From DASWJQ01 sp036397095 (GTDB lineage: Bacteria > Chloroflexota > Anaerolineae > Anaerolineales > E44-bin32), in assembly GCA_036397095.1 (NCBI GenBank), contig DASWJQ010000085.1, forward strand, positions 31,084-95,083: a DNA stretch of 64,000 nt. The letters are read 5' to 3'. The first letter of the stretch is position 1, and each line of letters opens with the position of its first letter. The notes under the pieces were generated by a model. The model saw nothing but the letters and a program-made list of their open reading frames with translations. It made no database searches and was not told where the DNA came from. Made by a program: the position numbers and the translations under genes. Below, in pieces: positions 1 through 7,277 of this stretch.

Positions 1-661
1 ACTCCTCGCGGTCGAAATCGGGCCAGTACTTGGGGGTAACGAACCATTCAGCGTAGGCGCCCTGCCAGATCAGGAAGTTGCTGACTCGCAGTTCGCCTGA
101 CGTTCGAATGATCAGGTCAGGATCGGGCGTGTCCGAGGTGTACAGGTAGTGGCTAACCATCTCCTCATCAACTTGGTCCGCCGCCACTCCGTCCTTCATG
201 AGGGCACGAATGGCATGCACAATCTCATCGCGGCCGCCATAGTTGAAAGCGACATTCAGGATAAGCCGGTCGTTGTCTTTGGTCAGGTCAATGGCGTGCT
301 TAACCTTGTCTTGCAACTTGGGGGACAGGCCCGACAGACGCCCAATGTGACGCAGCTGCACACCTTCTTCGTGCAGCTCCTCCAGCTCAGAGTCAATCAC
401 TTCTTCGAGGATGCTCATCAAACCGCGCACTTCAGCCGGCGGCCGCTCCCAGTTCTCCGTCGAAAAGGCGTAAATCGTCAGAAAGTCGATGCCAAACTCG
501 GCGCTGGCCCGAATGATGGCGCGCAGGTTCTCGACACCGGCCCGGTGGCCGGCCAGACGCGGCAAGCCGCGTTCACGCGCCCAGCGACCGTTGCCGTCCA
601 TGATCAGGGCAACATGCCGGGGGATTGGCTCGGGCAGGCTCTTGTCGGAGTCGGGGCTCAT
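1..661 (-). CDS. uppS: Isoprenyl transferase / undecaprenyl diphosphate synthase (partial, 3' end outside window)
   Basis: The reading frame is open from an ATG at 661 to the left edge, giving the first 220 residues of a cis-prenyltransferase. These enzymes condense isopentenyl diphosphate onto farnesyl diphosphate to make the C55 lipid carrier for cell-wall synthesis. The signature IMDGNGRWA carries the catalytic Asp (about D22). The family motifs FSTENW and IIRTSGE-x-R-x-SNFLIWQ follow. About 20-40 C-terminal residues are missing. The start lies 9 bases after the frr stop, so it is the third gene of pyrH-frr-uppS, a common bacterial order. Confidence 0.95.
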   Translation of the reverse strand, partial: MSPDSDKSLPEPIPRHVALIMDGNGRWARERGLPRLAGHRAGVENLRAIIRASAEFGIDFLTIYAFSTENWERPPAEVRGLMSILEEVIDSELEELHEEGVQLRHIGRLSGLSPKLQDKVKHAIDLTKDNDRLILNVAFNYGGRDEIVHAIRALMKDGVAADQVDEEMVSHYLYTSDTPDPDLIIRTSGELRVSNFLIWQGAYAEWFVTPKYWPDFDREE

Positions 662-670
662 GATGGGGGG

Positions 671-1228
671 TTAGACTTCGAGGACCTCGGCTTCCTTGCG
701 TTGGCTCAACTCGTTGATGGCCTCGATGTGGTGGTCGGTCACCTTCTGCAAGCGTTCTTCGCCGCCGTGCAGTTCGTCCTCGGAAATGTCCTTGTCCTTC
801 TCTAGGTCACGCAGCAAGTTCTGAATATCCCGCCGCACGTTGCGCACGGCCACACGGGCTTCCTCCGTGCGTCCCCCGACCACCTTGACCAATTCGTGGC
901 GCCGTTCTTCGGTGAGCGGTGGGATGTTGAGCCGAATGATCTTTCCGTCGTTGCCCGGCGTCAGGCCAAGTTCAGAGGCCTGGATGGCGCGTTCGATGTC
1001 CTTCAGGCTGCCCGGATCGAACGGCTTGACGGTGATCAGGCGGGGTTCTGGTGCGGAAATGCTGGCCAGCTGCTGCAGTTCGGTTGGGGTGCCGTAGTAC
1101 TCAACCTGCAGGCGTTCGACCAGGGTTGGAGAAGCACGTCCCGTGCGGATTGCACCCAAGTCCTCTTCCAGGGCCCGCACGGCGCCCTTCATCCGTTGAT
1201 CGGCTTCGACCAAGGCATCGTCGACCAT
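671..1228 (-). CDS. frr: Ribosome recycling factor
   Basis: A 185-residue protein matching RRF over its whole length. RRF works with EF-G to split post-termination ribosomes. Visible family blocks are RTGRASP near the N-terminus, ISAPEPRLITVKPFDP, IRLNIPPLTEERR in the middle, and the helical RRDIQNLLRDLEKDKDISEDE near the C-terminus. The frame stays open upstream to 1282, but the ATG at 1228 has AGGAG seven bases before it and gives the normal RRF length, so I chose it. It sits 87 bases after pyrH and 9 bases before uppS. Confidence 0.97.
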   Translation of the reverse strand: MVDDALVEADQRMKGAVRALEEDLGAIRTGRASPTLVERLQVEYYGTPTELQQLASISAPEPRLITVKPFDPGSLKDIERAIQASELGLTPGNDGKIIRLNIPPLTEERRHELVKVVGGRTEEARVAVRNVRRDIQNLLRDLEKDKDISEDELHGGEERLQKVTDHHIEAINELSQRKEAEVLEV

Positions 1229-1315
1229 TCTTGAGCTCCTGAGAATGGGTGTGTGCGGCAGGCGCCCTACGCCTACAAGCATAATGCAAAACGGGTGAAA
1301 ATGCGAAGAGCGGGA

Positions 1316-2032
1316 TCAGCCGGAGATGCTGGTGCCGACCGGCTCTCCCCGGACCGCCTTCATCAGGCTGTCTGCCTGCCACATATTGAGCACAATGATC
1401 GGCAGATCGTTGTCCATACACAGCGAAATGGCGGTCGAGTCCATCACCTGCAGACGCCGGTTGAGCGCATCAATATAGGTCAGGTGATCGAAACGCTTGG
1501 CGTCCGGATGCTTCTCGGGGTCGGTATCGTAGACCCCATCGACCTTGGTCGCCTTGATGACAACCTCGGCATCGATCTCCATGGCGCGCAGGGCGGCTGC
1601 GGTATCGGTCGAGAAGTAGGGGTTCCCGGTGCCGCCGCCCAGGATGACCACCCTGCCCTTTTCTAGGTGGCGGATGGCCCGGCGCCGGATGTAGGGTTCG
1701 GCGACGGCCCGCATCTCAACAGCCGACATGACCCGGGTGACGATGCCCGAACGCTCGCAGGCGTCCATCAGGGCCATGGCGTTGATGACGGTACCCAACA
1801 TGCCCATATAGTCGGCGGTGGCTCGTTCCATGCCGCGCTCGATACCCTCACGCCCACGCCACAAGTTGCCGGCGCCGATCACCAGGGCAAGCTCAACGCC
1901 CAGCTCCATCACCTGGCGTACACGTTCGGCGACCTCTTCGGCGCGTGTCGGATCAATGCCGAAGCCCTTGGGGCCGGCCAGCGCTTCGCCCCCCAACTTG
2001 AGCAGCACACGTCGGTATGCGGTCTCGGTCAT
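1316..2032 (-). CDS. pyrH: Uridylate kinase (UMP kinase)
   Basis: A 238-residue amino-acid-kinase-fold enzyme converting UMP to UDP. The ATP-binding start VLLKLGGEAL, the GAGNLWRG motif, VVILGGGTGNPYFSTDTAAALRA and KATKVDGVYDTDP are all characteristic of bacterial PyrH. The ATG at 2032 has GGGAGG just upstream; ten further open codons upstream are judged non-coding because they run into the tsf terminator. It heads pyrH-frr-uppS and is separated from tsf by that terminator, so it probably depends on read-through or an internal promoter I could not place. Confidence 0.97.
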   Translation of the reverse strand: MTETAYRRVLLKLGGEALAGPKGFGIDPTRAEEVAERVRQVMELGVELALVIGAGNLWRGREGIERGMERATADYMGMLGTVINAMALMDACERSGIVTRVMSAVEMRAVAEPYIRRRAIRHLEKGRVVILGGGTGNPYFSTDTAAALRAMEIDAEVVIKATKVDGVYDTDPEKHPDAKRFDHLTYIDALNRRLQVMDSTAISLCMDNDLPIIVLNMWQADSLMKAVRGEPVGTSISG

Positions 2033-2050
2033 CGGCCTCCCTGCTTCAAC

Positions 2051-2075
2051 AAAAAGGGCCAACTCTGGTTGGCCC
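2051..2075 (-). terminator. Intrinsic terminator after tsf
   Basis: On the minus strand GGGCCAAC and GTTGGCCC form a perfect 8-bp stem (2056-2063 with 2068-2075) with a 4-base loop, followed by five T residues (2055-2051). It starts five bases past the tsf stop and ends about ten bases before the pyrH ribosome-binding site. It should end or attenuate rpsB-tsf transcripts. Confidence 0.85.
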
Positions 2076-2079
2076 TGGC

Positions 2080-2709
2080 TTACGCTTCGACAGGCTCAGC
2101 GCGCTGCGCTTCGATCGGTTCTGCCACTTCCCAGCGCACAAAGCGGCGGATCTGGATGTTTTCTCCCGTAGAGGCGATCAGTTCCTTCAACAGCTCGTCG
2201 ACCGTCTTGGCGTCGTCGCGCACATATGGCTGGTTGAGCAGGCAGACCTGCTCCAGGTACTTGGCGAAACGGCCCTCGACAATCTGCTCGACGACATCGG
2301 CGGGCTTGCCCTCCTCGGCTGCCTGCTTGGCCATCGCCGCCCGCTCGGCCTCGATGACACCCTGGGGGATATCCTCCTGGCTGACGTACTCGGGCGAAGT
2401 GGCTGCCACCTGCAGCACCATTTCGTGGGCAAATTGGCGAAATTCATCGGTGCGGGCCACGAAGTCGGTTTCGCAGTTGACCTCGACCATCACACCAACC
2501 CGACCCTCGCCGTGGCTGTACAGCTCGAGCATGCCGGCCGCCGTTTCCCGGTCGGAACGCTTGGCTGCTTTGGCCAAGCCGCGCTCCTGTAGAAGGGCGG
2601 CCGCCTTTTGCAGGTCGCCGTTGGCTTCATCGAGCGCCTTCTTGCAGTCGAGGACTCCGGCGCCGGTCGCCTCGCGTAGCTCCTTGATTTGCTCGGTGCT
2701 AGCGGCCAT
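2080..2709 (-). CDS. tsf: Elongation factor Ts
   Basis: A 209-residue, short-form EF-Ts, the nucleotide exchange factor for EF-Tu. The N-terminal UBA-like part (IKELREATGAGVLDCKKAL) and the core motif VEVNCETDFVARTDEF are clear. The ATG at 2709 overlaps the rpsB stop as TGATG, implying translational coupling, so I prefer it over a TTG one codon earlier. The last 13 residues contain a twofold EP(I/V)EA repeat encoded by a CTTCGACAGGCTCAG-type sequence. That tail does not look like normal EF-Ts and may derive from an inserted repeat. Confidence 0.96.
   Translation of the reverse strand: MAASTEQIKELREATGAGVLDCKKALDEANGDLQKAAALLQERGLAKAAKRSDRETAAGMLELYSHGEGRVGVMVEVNCETDFVARTDEFRQFAHEMVLQVAATSPEYVSQEDIPQGVIEAERAAMAKQAAEEGKPADVVEQIVEGRFAKYLEQVCLLNQPYVRDDAKTVDELLKELIASTGENIQIRRFVRWEVAEPIEAQRAEPVEA
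2084..2118. repeat. CTTCGACAGGCTCAG-type repeat inside the 3' end of tsf
   Basis: GCTTCGACAGGCTCAGC at 2084-2100 matches a short sequence that recurs in many unrelated bacterial genomes. A diverged direct copy, GCTTCGATCGGTTC, lies beside it at about 2108-2121. Together they encode the terminal EPIEA...EPVEA of EF-Ts. I saw no other copy in this window. Confidence 0.45.
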
Positions 2710-3821
2710 CAATCGTCCTCGGCTTCCTCATCCTGCTCGTCGTCTTCGTCTTCGTCTTCGACGTCGTCATCGTCATCGTCGTCGGCATCATCGTCGTCGT
2801 CGGCATCATCGTCGTCGTCGTCAGCCGCTTCGGCTGTCTCGCCTGCTTCGACGTCTTCGTCTTCGTCGGCTCCGTCGTCTTCGTCGCCGTCGTCATCAGC
2901 TTCCTGCTCTTCGTCGGCGGCATCGCCGTCGACTTCTGCCTCTGCCTCGGGCGCCTTATCCTCGTCGGATGCCTCTTCCTTGGCGGCCCGCAGGTCATCC
3001 TCGTCGTACTCGCCGGTTTCGAGTTTGGCCAGCGTGGCCTCACCCAGCAACTCTTCGTCGGGCATGTCCTCGAAGTCCTTGCCCATCTGGGCGCGGCGAT
3101 CGGCGGCACCGGCTTCGTCTTCCTGTTCGACATCCTTGCGCATGGCCATACCTTCGAGCACACCGTCGGCGATCTTGGATGTCAGCAGTTTGATCGCCCG
3201 AATGGCGTCATCATTGGATGGGATCACGTAGTCGATGTCGCCCGGATCGCAGTTGGTGTCAACCAGCGCCACAACCGGGATCTTGAGCAGATTGGCTTCG
3301 TGGACAGCCGTCTCTTCACGCTTGACGTCGATCACCCACAAGATCTGGGGCACGGAGCGCATCTCACGGATACCCCCAAGCCTGCCCTCAAGCTTCTCGA
3401 TCTTGCGGTTGAGCATCAGGGCTTCTTTCTTGGTCAGCAGTTCGAATTCGCCTTCGTCCCGGCGCCGCTCCAGATCCTTGAGCTCGTCAATCCGGCTGCG
3501 GATGGTGCGCCAGTTGGTCAGGGTGCCGCCGAGCCAGCGCATGTTGACATAGGGCATACCACAGCGCTCGGCCTCGACCTGAATCGCCTCCTGTGCCTGG
3601 CGCTTGGTGCCGACAAACAGCACCGTGCCGCCATTGGCGACGGCGTCGCGAATGAGCGCATAGCTCTCCTCGAGCGACTCGAGGGTTTGCTGGAGGTCAA
3701 TAATGTGAATGCCGTTGCGTTCGGTGAAGATGTAGTTCTTCATGTGCGGGTTCCACTTGCGCGTCCGATGACCGAAGTGGACACCCGTTTCGAGCAGGGC
3801 TTTCATGCTTATGACGGCCAC
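2709..3821 (-). CDS. rpsB: 30S ribosomal protein S2 with long acidic C-terminal tail
   Basis: A 370-residue protein. Residues 1 to about 230 are a complete S2 (LLETGVHFGHRTRKWNPHM, FVGTKRQAQEAI, RWLGGTLTNWRTI, and IPVVALVDTNCDPGDIDYVIPSNDDAIRAI near the end). The remaining ~140 residues are extra and become almost pure Asp/Glu over the last 75. The start is a GTG at 3821 with AGGAGG six bases upstream; the frame is open to 4154 but that part is upstream leader. It is followed directly by tsf (TGATG overlap). A two-hairpin leader and an extended -10 promoter precede it. Confidence 0.96.
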   Translation of the reverse strand: MAVISMKALLETGVHFGHRTRKWNPHMKNYIFTERNGIHIIDLQQTLESLEESYALIRDAVANGGTVLFVGTKRQAQEAIQVEAERCGMPYVNMRWLGGTLTNWRTIRSRIDELKDLERRRDEGEFELLTKKEALMLNRKIEKLEGRLGGIREMRSVPQILWVIDVKREETAVHEANLLKIPVVALVDTNCDPGDIDYVIPSNDDAIRAIKLLTSKIADGVLEGMAMRKDVEQEDEAGAADRRAQMGKDFEDMPDEELLGEATLAKLETGEYDEDDLRAAKEEASDEDKAPEAEAEVDGDAADEEQEADDDGDEDDGADEDEDVEAGETAEAADDDDDDADDDDDADDDDDDDVEDEDEDDEQDEEAEDD

Positions 3822-3922
3822 GTGAGCCTCCTGTGCGTTTTTGGCCTCCGCCTCCTTCATCTCCAGCCAGAACCGGCCTGTCAGCCGGCACGCCCGACCG
3901 GATCCAGAGGCGTGTGAGATAG

Positions 3923-3970
3923 GTCTGCCCTTGGCAGACGCACTCCCGCGGCAGTCACTGCCTGCGGGAG
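3923..3970 (-). promoter_or_regulatory. rpsB 5' leader with two tandem hairpins
   Basis: The roughly 150-base untranslated leader of rpsB starts with a strong hairpin: 3943-3954 pairs with 3958-3970, giving 12 bp with one bulge and a 3-base loop. A second hairpin follows (GTCTGCC/GGCAGAC at 3923-3929 and 3933-3939). S2 operons are autoregulated through leader RNA in some bacteria, so this is a candidate S2-binding leader. No conserved S2 leader consensus was checked. Confidence 0.5.
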
Positions 3971-3977
3971 CGCCCGC

Positions 3978-3986
3978 AGTATACCA
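3978..3986 (-). promoter_or_regulatory. Extended -10 promoter of rpsB-tsf
   Basis: On the minus strand TGG-TATACT forms an extended -10 element (hexamer 3978-3983). Transcription would start near 3971, exactly at the base of the first leader hairpin. No good -35 is visible, as is usual for extended -10 promoters. Confidence 0.6.
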
Positions 3987-4008
3987 TAGGCGTTCCGCGC
4001 TTGGGCCA

Positions 4009-4203
4009 GACTTCCCTAAAGTCTCGTCTCTGGAGCGGCATGGCTCGAGAATCCCCCTAGGTCTGGGATTCGAACGTGCAAGTTGGCGAGGAGACTTTCG
4101 GGAAGTCACTGCGCAAACGAGGCGCTGTGACGGACGGACTTCCGGGAAGTCCACGAGCCAATGGTCGACAACAGGCGTGGCCGAGTGGACTTCCCGGAAG
4201 TCC
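4009..4203. repeat. Cluster of four GGACTTCCGGGAAGTCC-type palindromic repeats
   Basis: Copies lie at 4009-4023 (diverged), 4093-4107 (diverged), 4136-4152 and 4187-4203. The last two are full 17-base units in opposite orientation, 34 bases apart. The same unit occurs as an inverted pair at 23094-23162. The 477-base gap 3822-4298 between rpsB and acpS holds only the rpsB leader and promoter plus this cluster; no credible gene is visible in it. Confidence 0.8.
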
Positions 4204-4298
4204 GATCTCGCGGGCTTCGCAGGACCCCGGAGTAGTGCTTGGGGGTGCGAGCAGGGCCCGGCGAGCCTTGCGCAACTCCAGGGTCGAGACTTTTTGGG

Positions 4299-4679
4299 TC
4301 AGCCCGAGGGGTCGGGCATGGCGACGGCAACCGCCACCGCATGCTCGTGAGTGTGGCTCAAGCTGATAGACCACACCTGCAAGCCGAGTTCGCCAGCAAC
4401 GGCTTGGGCCGGTCCATGCAATCGCAGGATCGGCTGGCGCCGGTCGCCGTTGATAATCTCGATGTCCTTCCAACCGACATCGCCGATCCCGGTGCCCAGC
4501 ACCTTGGAGACCGCTTCCTTGGCGGCGTAGCGAGCCGCCAGGGCCGGCGTGCGACCCCCGCAATCGATCAACTCCTGCGCTGTGAAGAACCGATGGAAAA
4601 AGCGTTCGCCATGGCGCAGGATCGCCCGGTCAATGCGGTGGATCTCGATGATGTCGACGCCCGAGCGCAGGATGGTCAC
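4299..4679 (-). CDS. acpS: Holo-[acyl-carrier-protein] synthase
   Basis: A 126-residue AcpS-type phosphopantetheinyl transferase, which moves 4'-phosphopantetheine from CoA to apo-ACP in fatty acid synthesis. The Mg-binding GVDIIEI near the N-terminus, RYAAKEAVSKVLGTG in the middle and the closing SLSHTHEHAVAVAVA match the family. The GTG start at 4679 overlaps the stop of the upstream M16 gene as GTGA, so the two are translationally coupled. It is last in ugd-M16-M16-acpS. Confidence 0.93.
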   Translation of the reverse strand: MTILRSGVDIIEIHRIDRAILRHGERFFHRFFTAQELIDCGGRTPALAARYAAKEAVSKVLGTGIGDVGWKDIEIINGDRRQPILRLHGPAQAVAGELGLQVWSISLSHTHEHAVAVAVAMPDPSG

Positions 4680-5983
4680 GCCGCCTTCTCCGGTGGACCG
4701 GCGATGGCTACGGCCAGTCGGGCCGGGTCGAGGAAGCGCCCCGCGACCGATTGGATTTGCTGGCGCGTCACCTCGGCCACAAGCTGCGGGTAGCGCGGAT
4801 AATAGTCCAGGCCCAGGTCATGACGCTCGACATGCAGTAGGGCGCCGGCAACGCCGTCGTTGGATTCGAGCTGGAGCGGCAGCCGCCCGATAAAATTAGC
4901 CTGCACGTCCGCCAACTCGTCCTCGGTCACCGGCTCGCCGACAAAGCGCTCCAGCTCTTCAACACACAGTGCCAGCGCCCGGTCCACATTGGCCGGATTC
5001 ACGCCGGCCGCGATTTGCCAAGGACCTGGCCCGATCCCGCCGTTGAGCGAGCTATACGCATAGTAGGCGAGGCCGGCCCGTTCGCGCACGCTGTCACCGA
5101 TGCGCCCCATCAAGCCAAAGCGCCCCAGCACGCTGTTGCCCAAGGCGGCGGCCAAGTAATCAGGTTCCGACCGTCGTGGTCCGGGGCAGCCCAGCACCAG
5201 ATCGGCCTGGGTCTTGCCGGCCAATTCGACGCTGCGCCGCTCGGTCCGTGCCAGCGCGGGTGCATCCGGCACCATCAACATCGTGCTGCGTTTCGTCGCC
5301 CAGCCACCCAGTGCCTGCCGCACTCGTTCGATGGCCGCTTGTGGCTCGATGGCGCCGACGATGGCCAACACCAGACCTGACGGACCGTAGGTTCGCTTGT
5401 GAAATGCCTTGAGATCTTTGCGCTTGAAAGCGGCCACCGTCTCACGGTAGCCATCGGACGGGATGCTGTAGGGATGATTGGGGTAGGCCAATGCATCGAA
5501 GGTCATGCCGGCGACGGCCCGCGTATCCTGGTCACGCAGGGCCAGGCCAGTCAGGTGCTCCCCTTGCAGTTGCTCAACGGCCTTCTTTGGGAAGGTCGGC
5601 TCGGTCAGCACCTCGGCGATCAGGTTGAGAATTACGTCCAGGTCGGCCACCAGCGACTTGCCGCGGAACGAAGCGGCGTGGCTCGAAGCGCCAAAACGCA
5701 GACTGGCCCCGATCGACTCGATTGACTGGTAGATCTCGTGGAACGACCGCTGCTCCGTGCCGCGCATCAATGCCGACGCCGTCATATCGGCCAGGCCCGC
5801 CAGCTCGGGCGACTCGAACAACGCCCCGGCCGGCAAGTAGCCGGCGATCACGACCGACGGGCTGGCGAAGTTGGCCCGCGCCAGCACGACGATGCCATTC
5901 TCCAACTGAGAACGAGCGATGGTCTCCGGACTGGGCAGCGAGCTGACGTCGAGTTTTGGGAGACTCTTGGATTTAGCGGCCAT
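4676..5983 (-). CDS. M16 family peptidase-like protein, non-catalytic subunit
   Basis: A 435-residue M16 (insulinase/processing-peptidase) protein with the usual two-lobe layout. Where active members have HxxEH, this one reads GLADMTASALMRGT, so the zinc ligands are absent. The C-terminal lobe keeps the R/Y-rich block (VRERAGLAYYAYSS) that shapes the substrate pocket in non-catalytic partners. It overlaps the catalytic paralogue upstream by 11 bases and acpS downstream by 4. I infer a heterodimer like bacterial two-gene M16 pairs. The substrate is unknown. Confidence 0.88.
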   Translation of the reverse strand: MAAKSKSLPKLDVSSLPSPETIARSQLENGIVVLARANFASPSVVIAGYLPAGALFESPELAGLADMTASALMRGTEQRSFHEIYQSIESIGASLRFGASSHAASFRGKSLVADLDVILNLIAEVLTEPTFPKKAVEQLQGEHLTGLALRDQDTRAVAGMTFDALAYPNHPYSIPSDGYRETVAAFKRKDLKAFHKRTYGPSGLVLAIVGAIEPQAAIERVRQALGGWATKRSTMLMVPDAPALARTERRSVELAGKTQADLVLGCPGPRRSEPDYLAAALGNSVLGRFGLMGRIGDSVRERAGLAYYAYSSLNGGIGPGPWQIAAGVNPANVDRALALCVEELERFVGEPVTEDELADVQANFIGRLPLQLESNDGVAGALLHVERHDLGLDYYPRYPQLVAEVTRQQIQSVAGRFLDPARLAVAIAGPPEKAA

Positions 5984-7277
5984 TGACGGCTTCCAGGGTT
6001 GGGCGGAACATGCCGACTACGCGTTGGGCCGGTACCAGCACCTGATGGGCGGCCCGTAAGAGGTCTTCCGGCGTCACCTTGTCAATCTCATCCAGATAGC
6101 TCTCGAACCAGCCATAGTCGGCGAACATCTCACTGTAGCCCAACCAGAACGCCTGGTTGCTGATGCTTTCGCTGTCGTAGGCAAAGATGGCTTTAGCTTG
6201 CTTGATGGCCTTGTCGACCTCGTCTTGCGAGATCGGCGCATCCTGCAAACGGGCCAACTCGTCATCAATGACCTGCAGGCCAACCTCGGGCGGTTGTCCG
6301 GGCCGGATGGTGGCCCGCAGCGAATATAAGTACGGGTCGATGGTCGCCGCCAATCCACCGGAAACCGCCGCCGCCACCCCGCCTTCGACCAGCGCCCGGT
6401 ATAGGCGGGAGGTCTTGTTGGACAAGCCACTGCCGTACGGACTGAATGACGAAGCGCCGGTCAACACGCTGTCGAGCACGGCCAGCGCATAAAAGGCCGA
6501 ATCGGTCGGCTCGGGCGCGCGATAGGCTACCTCGAGGATCGGGGTCTCTTCGGGCCCCTCGACAACCACCTGCCGCTCGCCGCGCTGCGGCGGCTCGGGC
6601 CTGGACTCGAACGCCGGCGCCGTGCCGCCATCAAGCGAACCAAAACGCTGGCGGACCCGCTCGAGCATGTCTTCGGTTTCGAAGTCGCCGGCCAGAGCCA
6701 GCACGGCATTGGCAGGCCGATAGTAATTGCGGTAGTGTGCGTACAGGTCGTCGCGCGTAATCGCGTGCAGGTCGGCCATATCGCCGATCACTTCGTGGTG
6801 ATAGGAGTGGACGCGGAAGGCGGCCGCCTGCATCTCTTCATCCAGCCGGAAACCCGGTTCGTTCTCGTGGCCCTCCCGTTCCGAGATAATCACGGTGCGC
6901 TCGGATTCAACTTCGGCCGGCTCGAACAGGCTGTTGACCATCCGGTCCGCTTCCAGGTCGAGCGCCAGGTCGATGCGGCCTGCCGGCATCGTCTCGTAGT
7001 ACACCGTCCAATCCAGCCAGGTGCCGGCGTTCCATGTGCCGCCGTCGCGTGAAATGGCACGGTCGAGCACCCCGGCGGGGAAGGTCGGCGTGCCTTTGAA
7101 CTGCATGTGCTCGACCCAATGGGAGATGCCGGTCGTGCCCGGCCGTTCATTGCGCGAGCCAACCCGATACCACAACCAGCTTGAAATGAGTGGGGCCGTG
7201 CGCATTTCTTTGAGCCGGACTTCGAGGCCATTCTCCAGACGTGTCCGGCTGATCGGTTGGTCGCCGGCCCGGCTCAC
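5973..7277 (-). CDS. M16 family zinc metallopeptidase, catalytic subunit
   Basis: A 434-residue M16 peptidase with an intact zinc site: HWVEH (H53, E56, H57) inside GISHWVEHMQFKGT, and a downstream ESERTVIISER that supplies the third ligand. Family members cleave peptides inside a clamshell made by two homologous halves. The GTG start at 7277 overlaps the ugd stop as GTGA. The next gene encodes the inactive partner. There is no signal peptide, so it is probably cytoplasmic. Confidence 0.92.
   Translation of the reverse strand: MSRAGDQPISRTRLENGLEVRLKEMRTAPLISSWLWYRVGSRNERPGTTGISHWVEHMQFKGTPTFPAGVLDRAISRDGGTWNAGTWLDWTVYYETMPAGRIDLALDLEADRMVNSLFEPAEVESERTVIISEREGHENEPGFRLDEEMQAAAFRVHSYHHEVIGDMADLHAITRDDLYAHYRNYYRPANAVLALAGDFETEDMLERVRQRFGSLDGGTAPAFESRPEPPQRGERQVVVEGPEETPILEVAYRAPEPTDSAFYALAVLDSVLTGASSFSPYGSGLSNKTSRLYRALVEGGVAAAVSGGLAATIDPYLYSLRATIRPGQPPEVGLQVIDDELARLQDAPISQDEVDKAIKQAKAIFAYDSESISNQAFWLGYSEMFADYGWFESYLDEIDKVTPEDLLRAAHQVLVPAQRVVGMFRPTLEAVNGR

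Noticed and set aside
1667..3193. 508-codon plus-strand frame rich in Arg and Pro opposite pyrH, tsf and rpsB
   Set aside because: It lies antisense to three certain genes, has biased low-complexity composition, and no ribosome-binding site or domain.
2689..3231. Poly-Ser plus-strand frame
   Set aside because: It is the complement of the Asp/Glu repeat tail of S2.
3822..4154. N-terminal extension of rpsB
   Set aside because: The open frame crosses the leader hairpins and the promoter; the GTG at 3821 has a strong ribosome-binding site.
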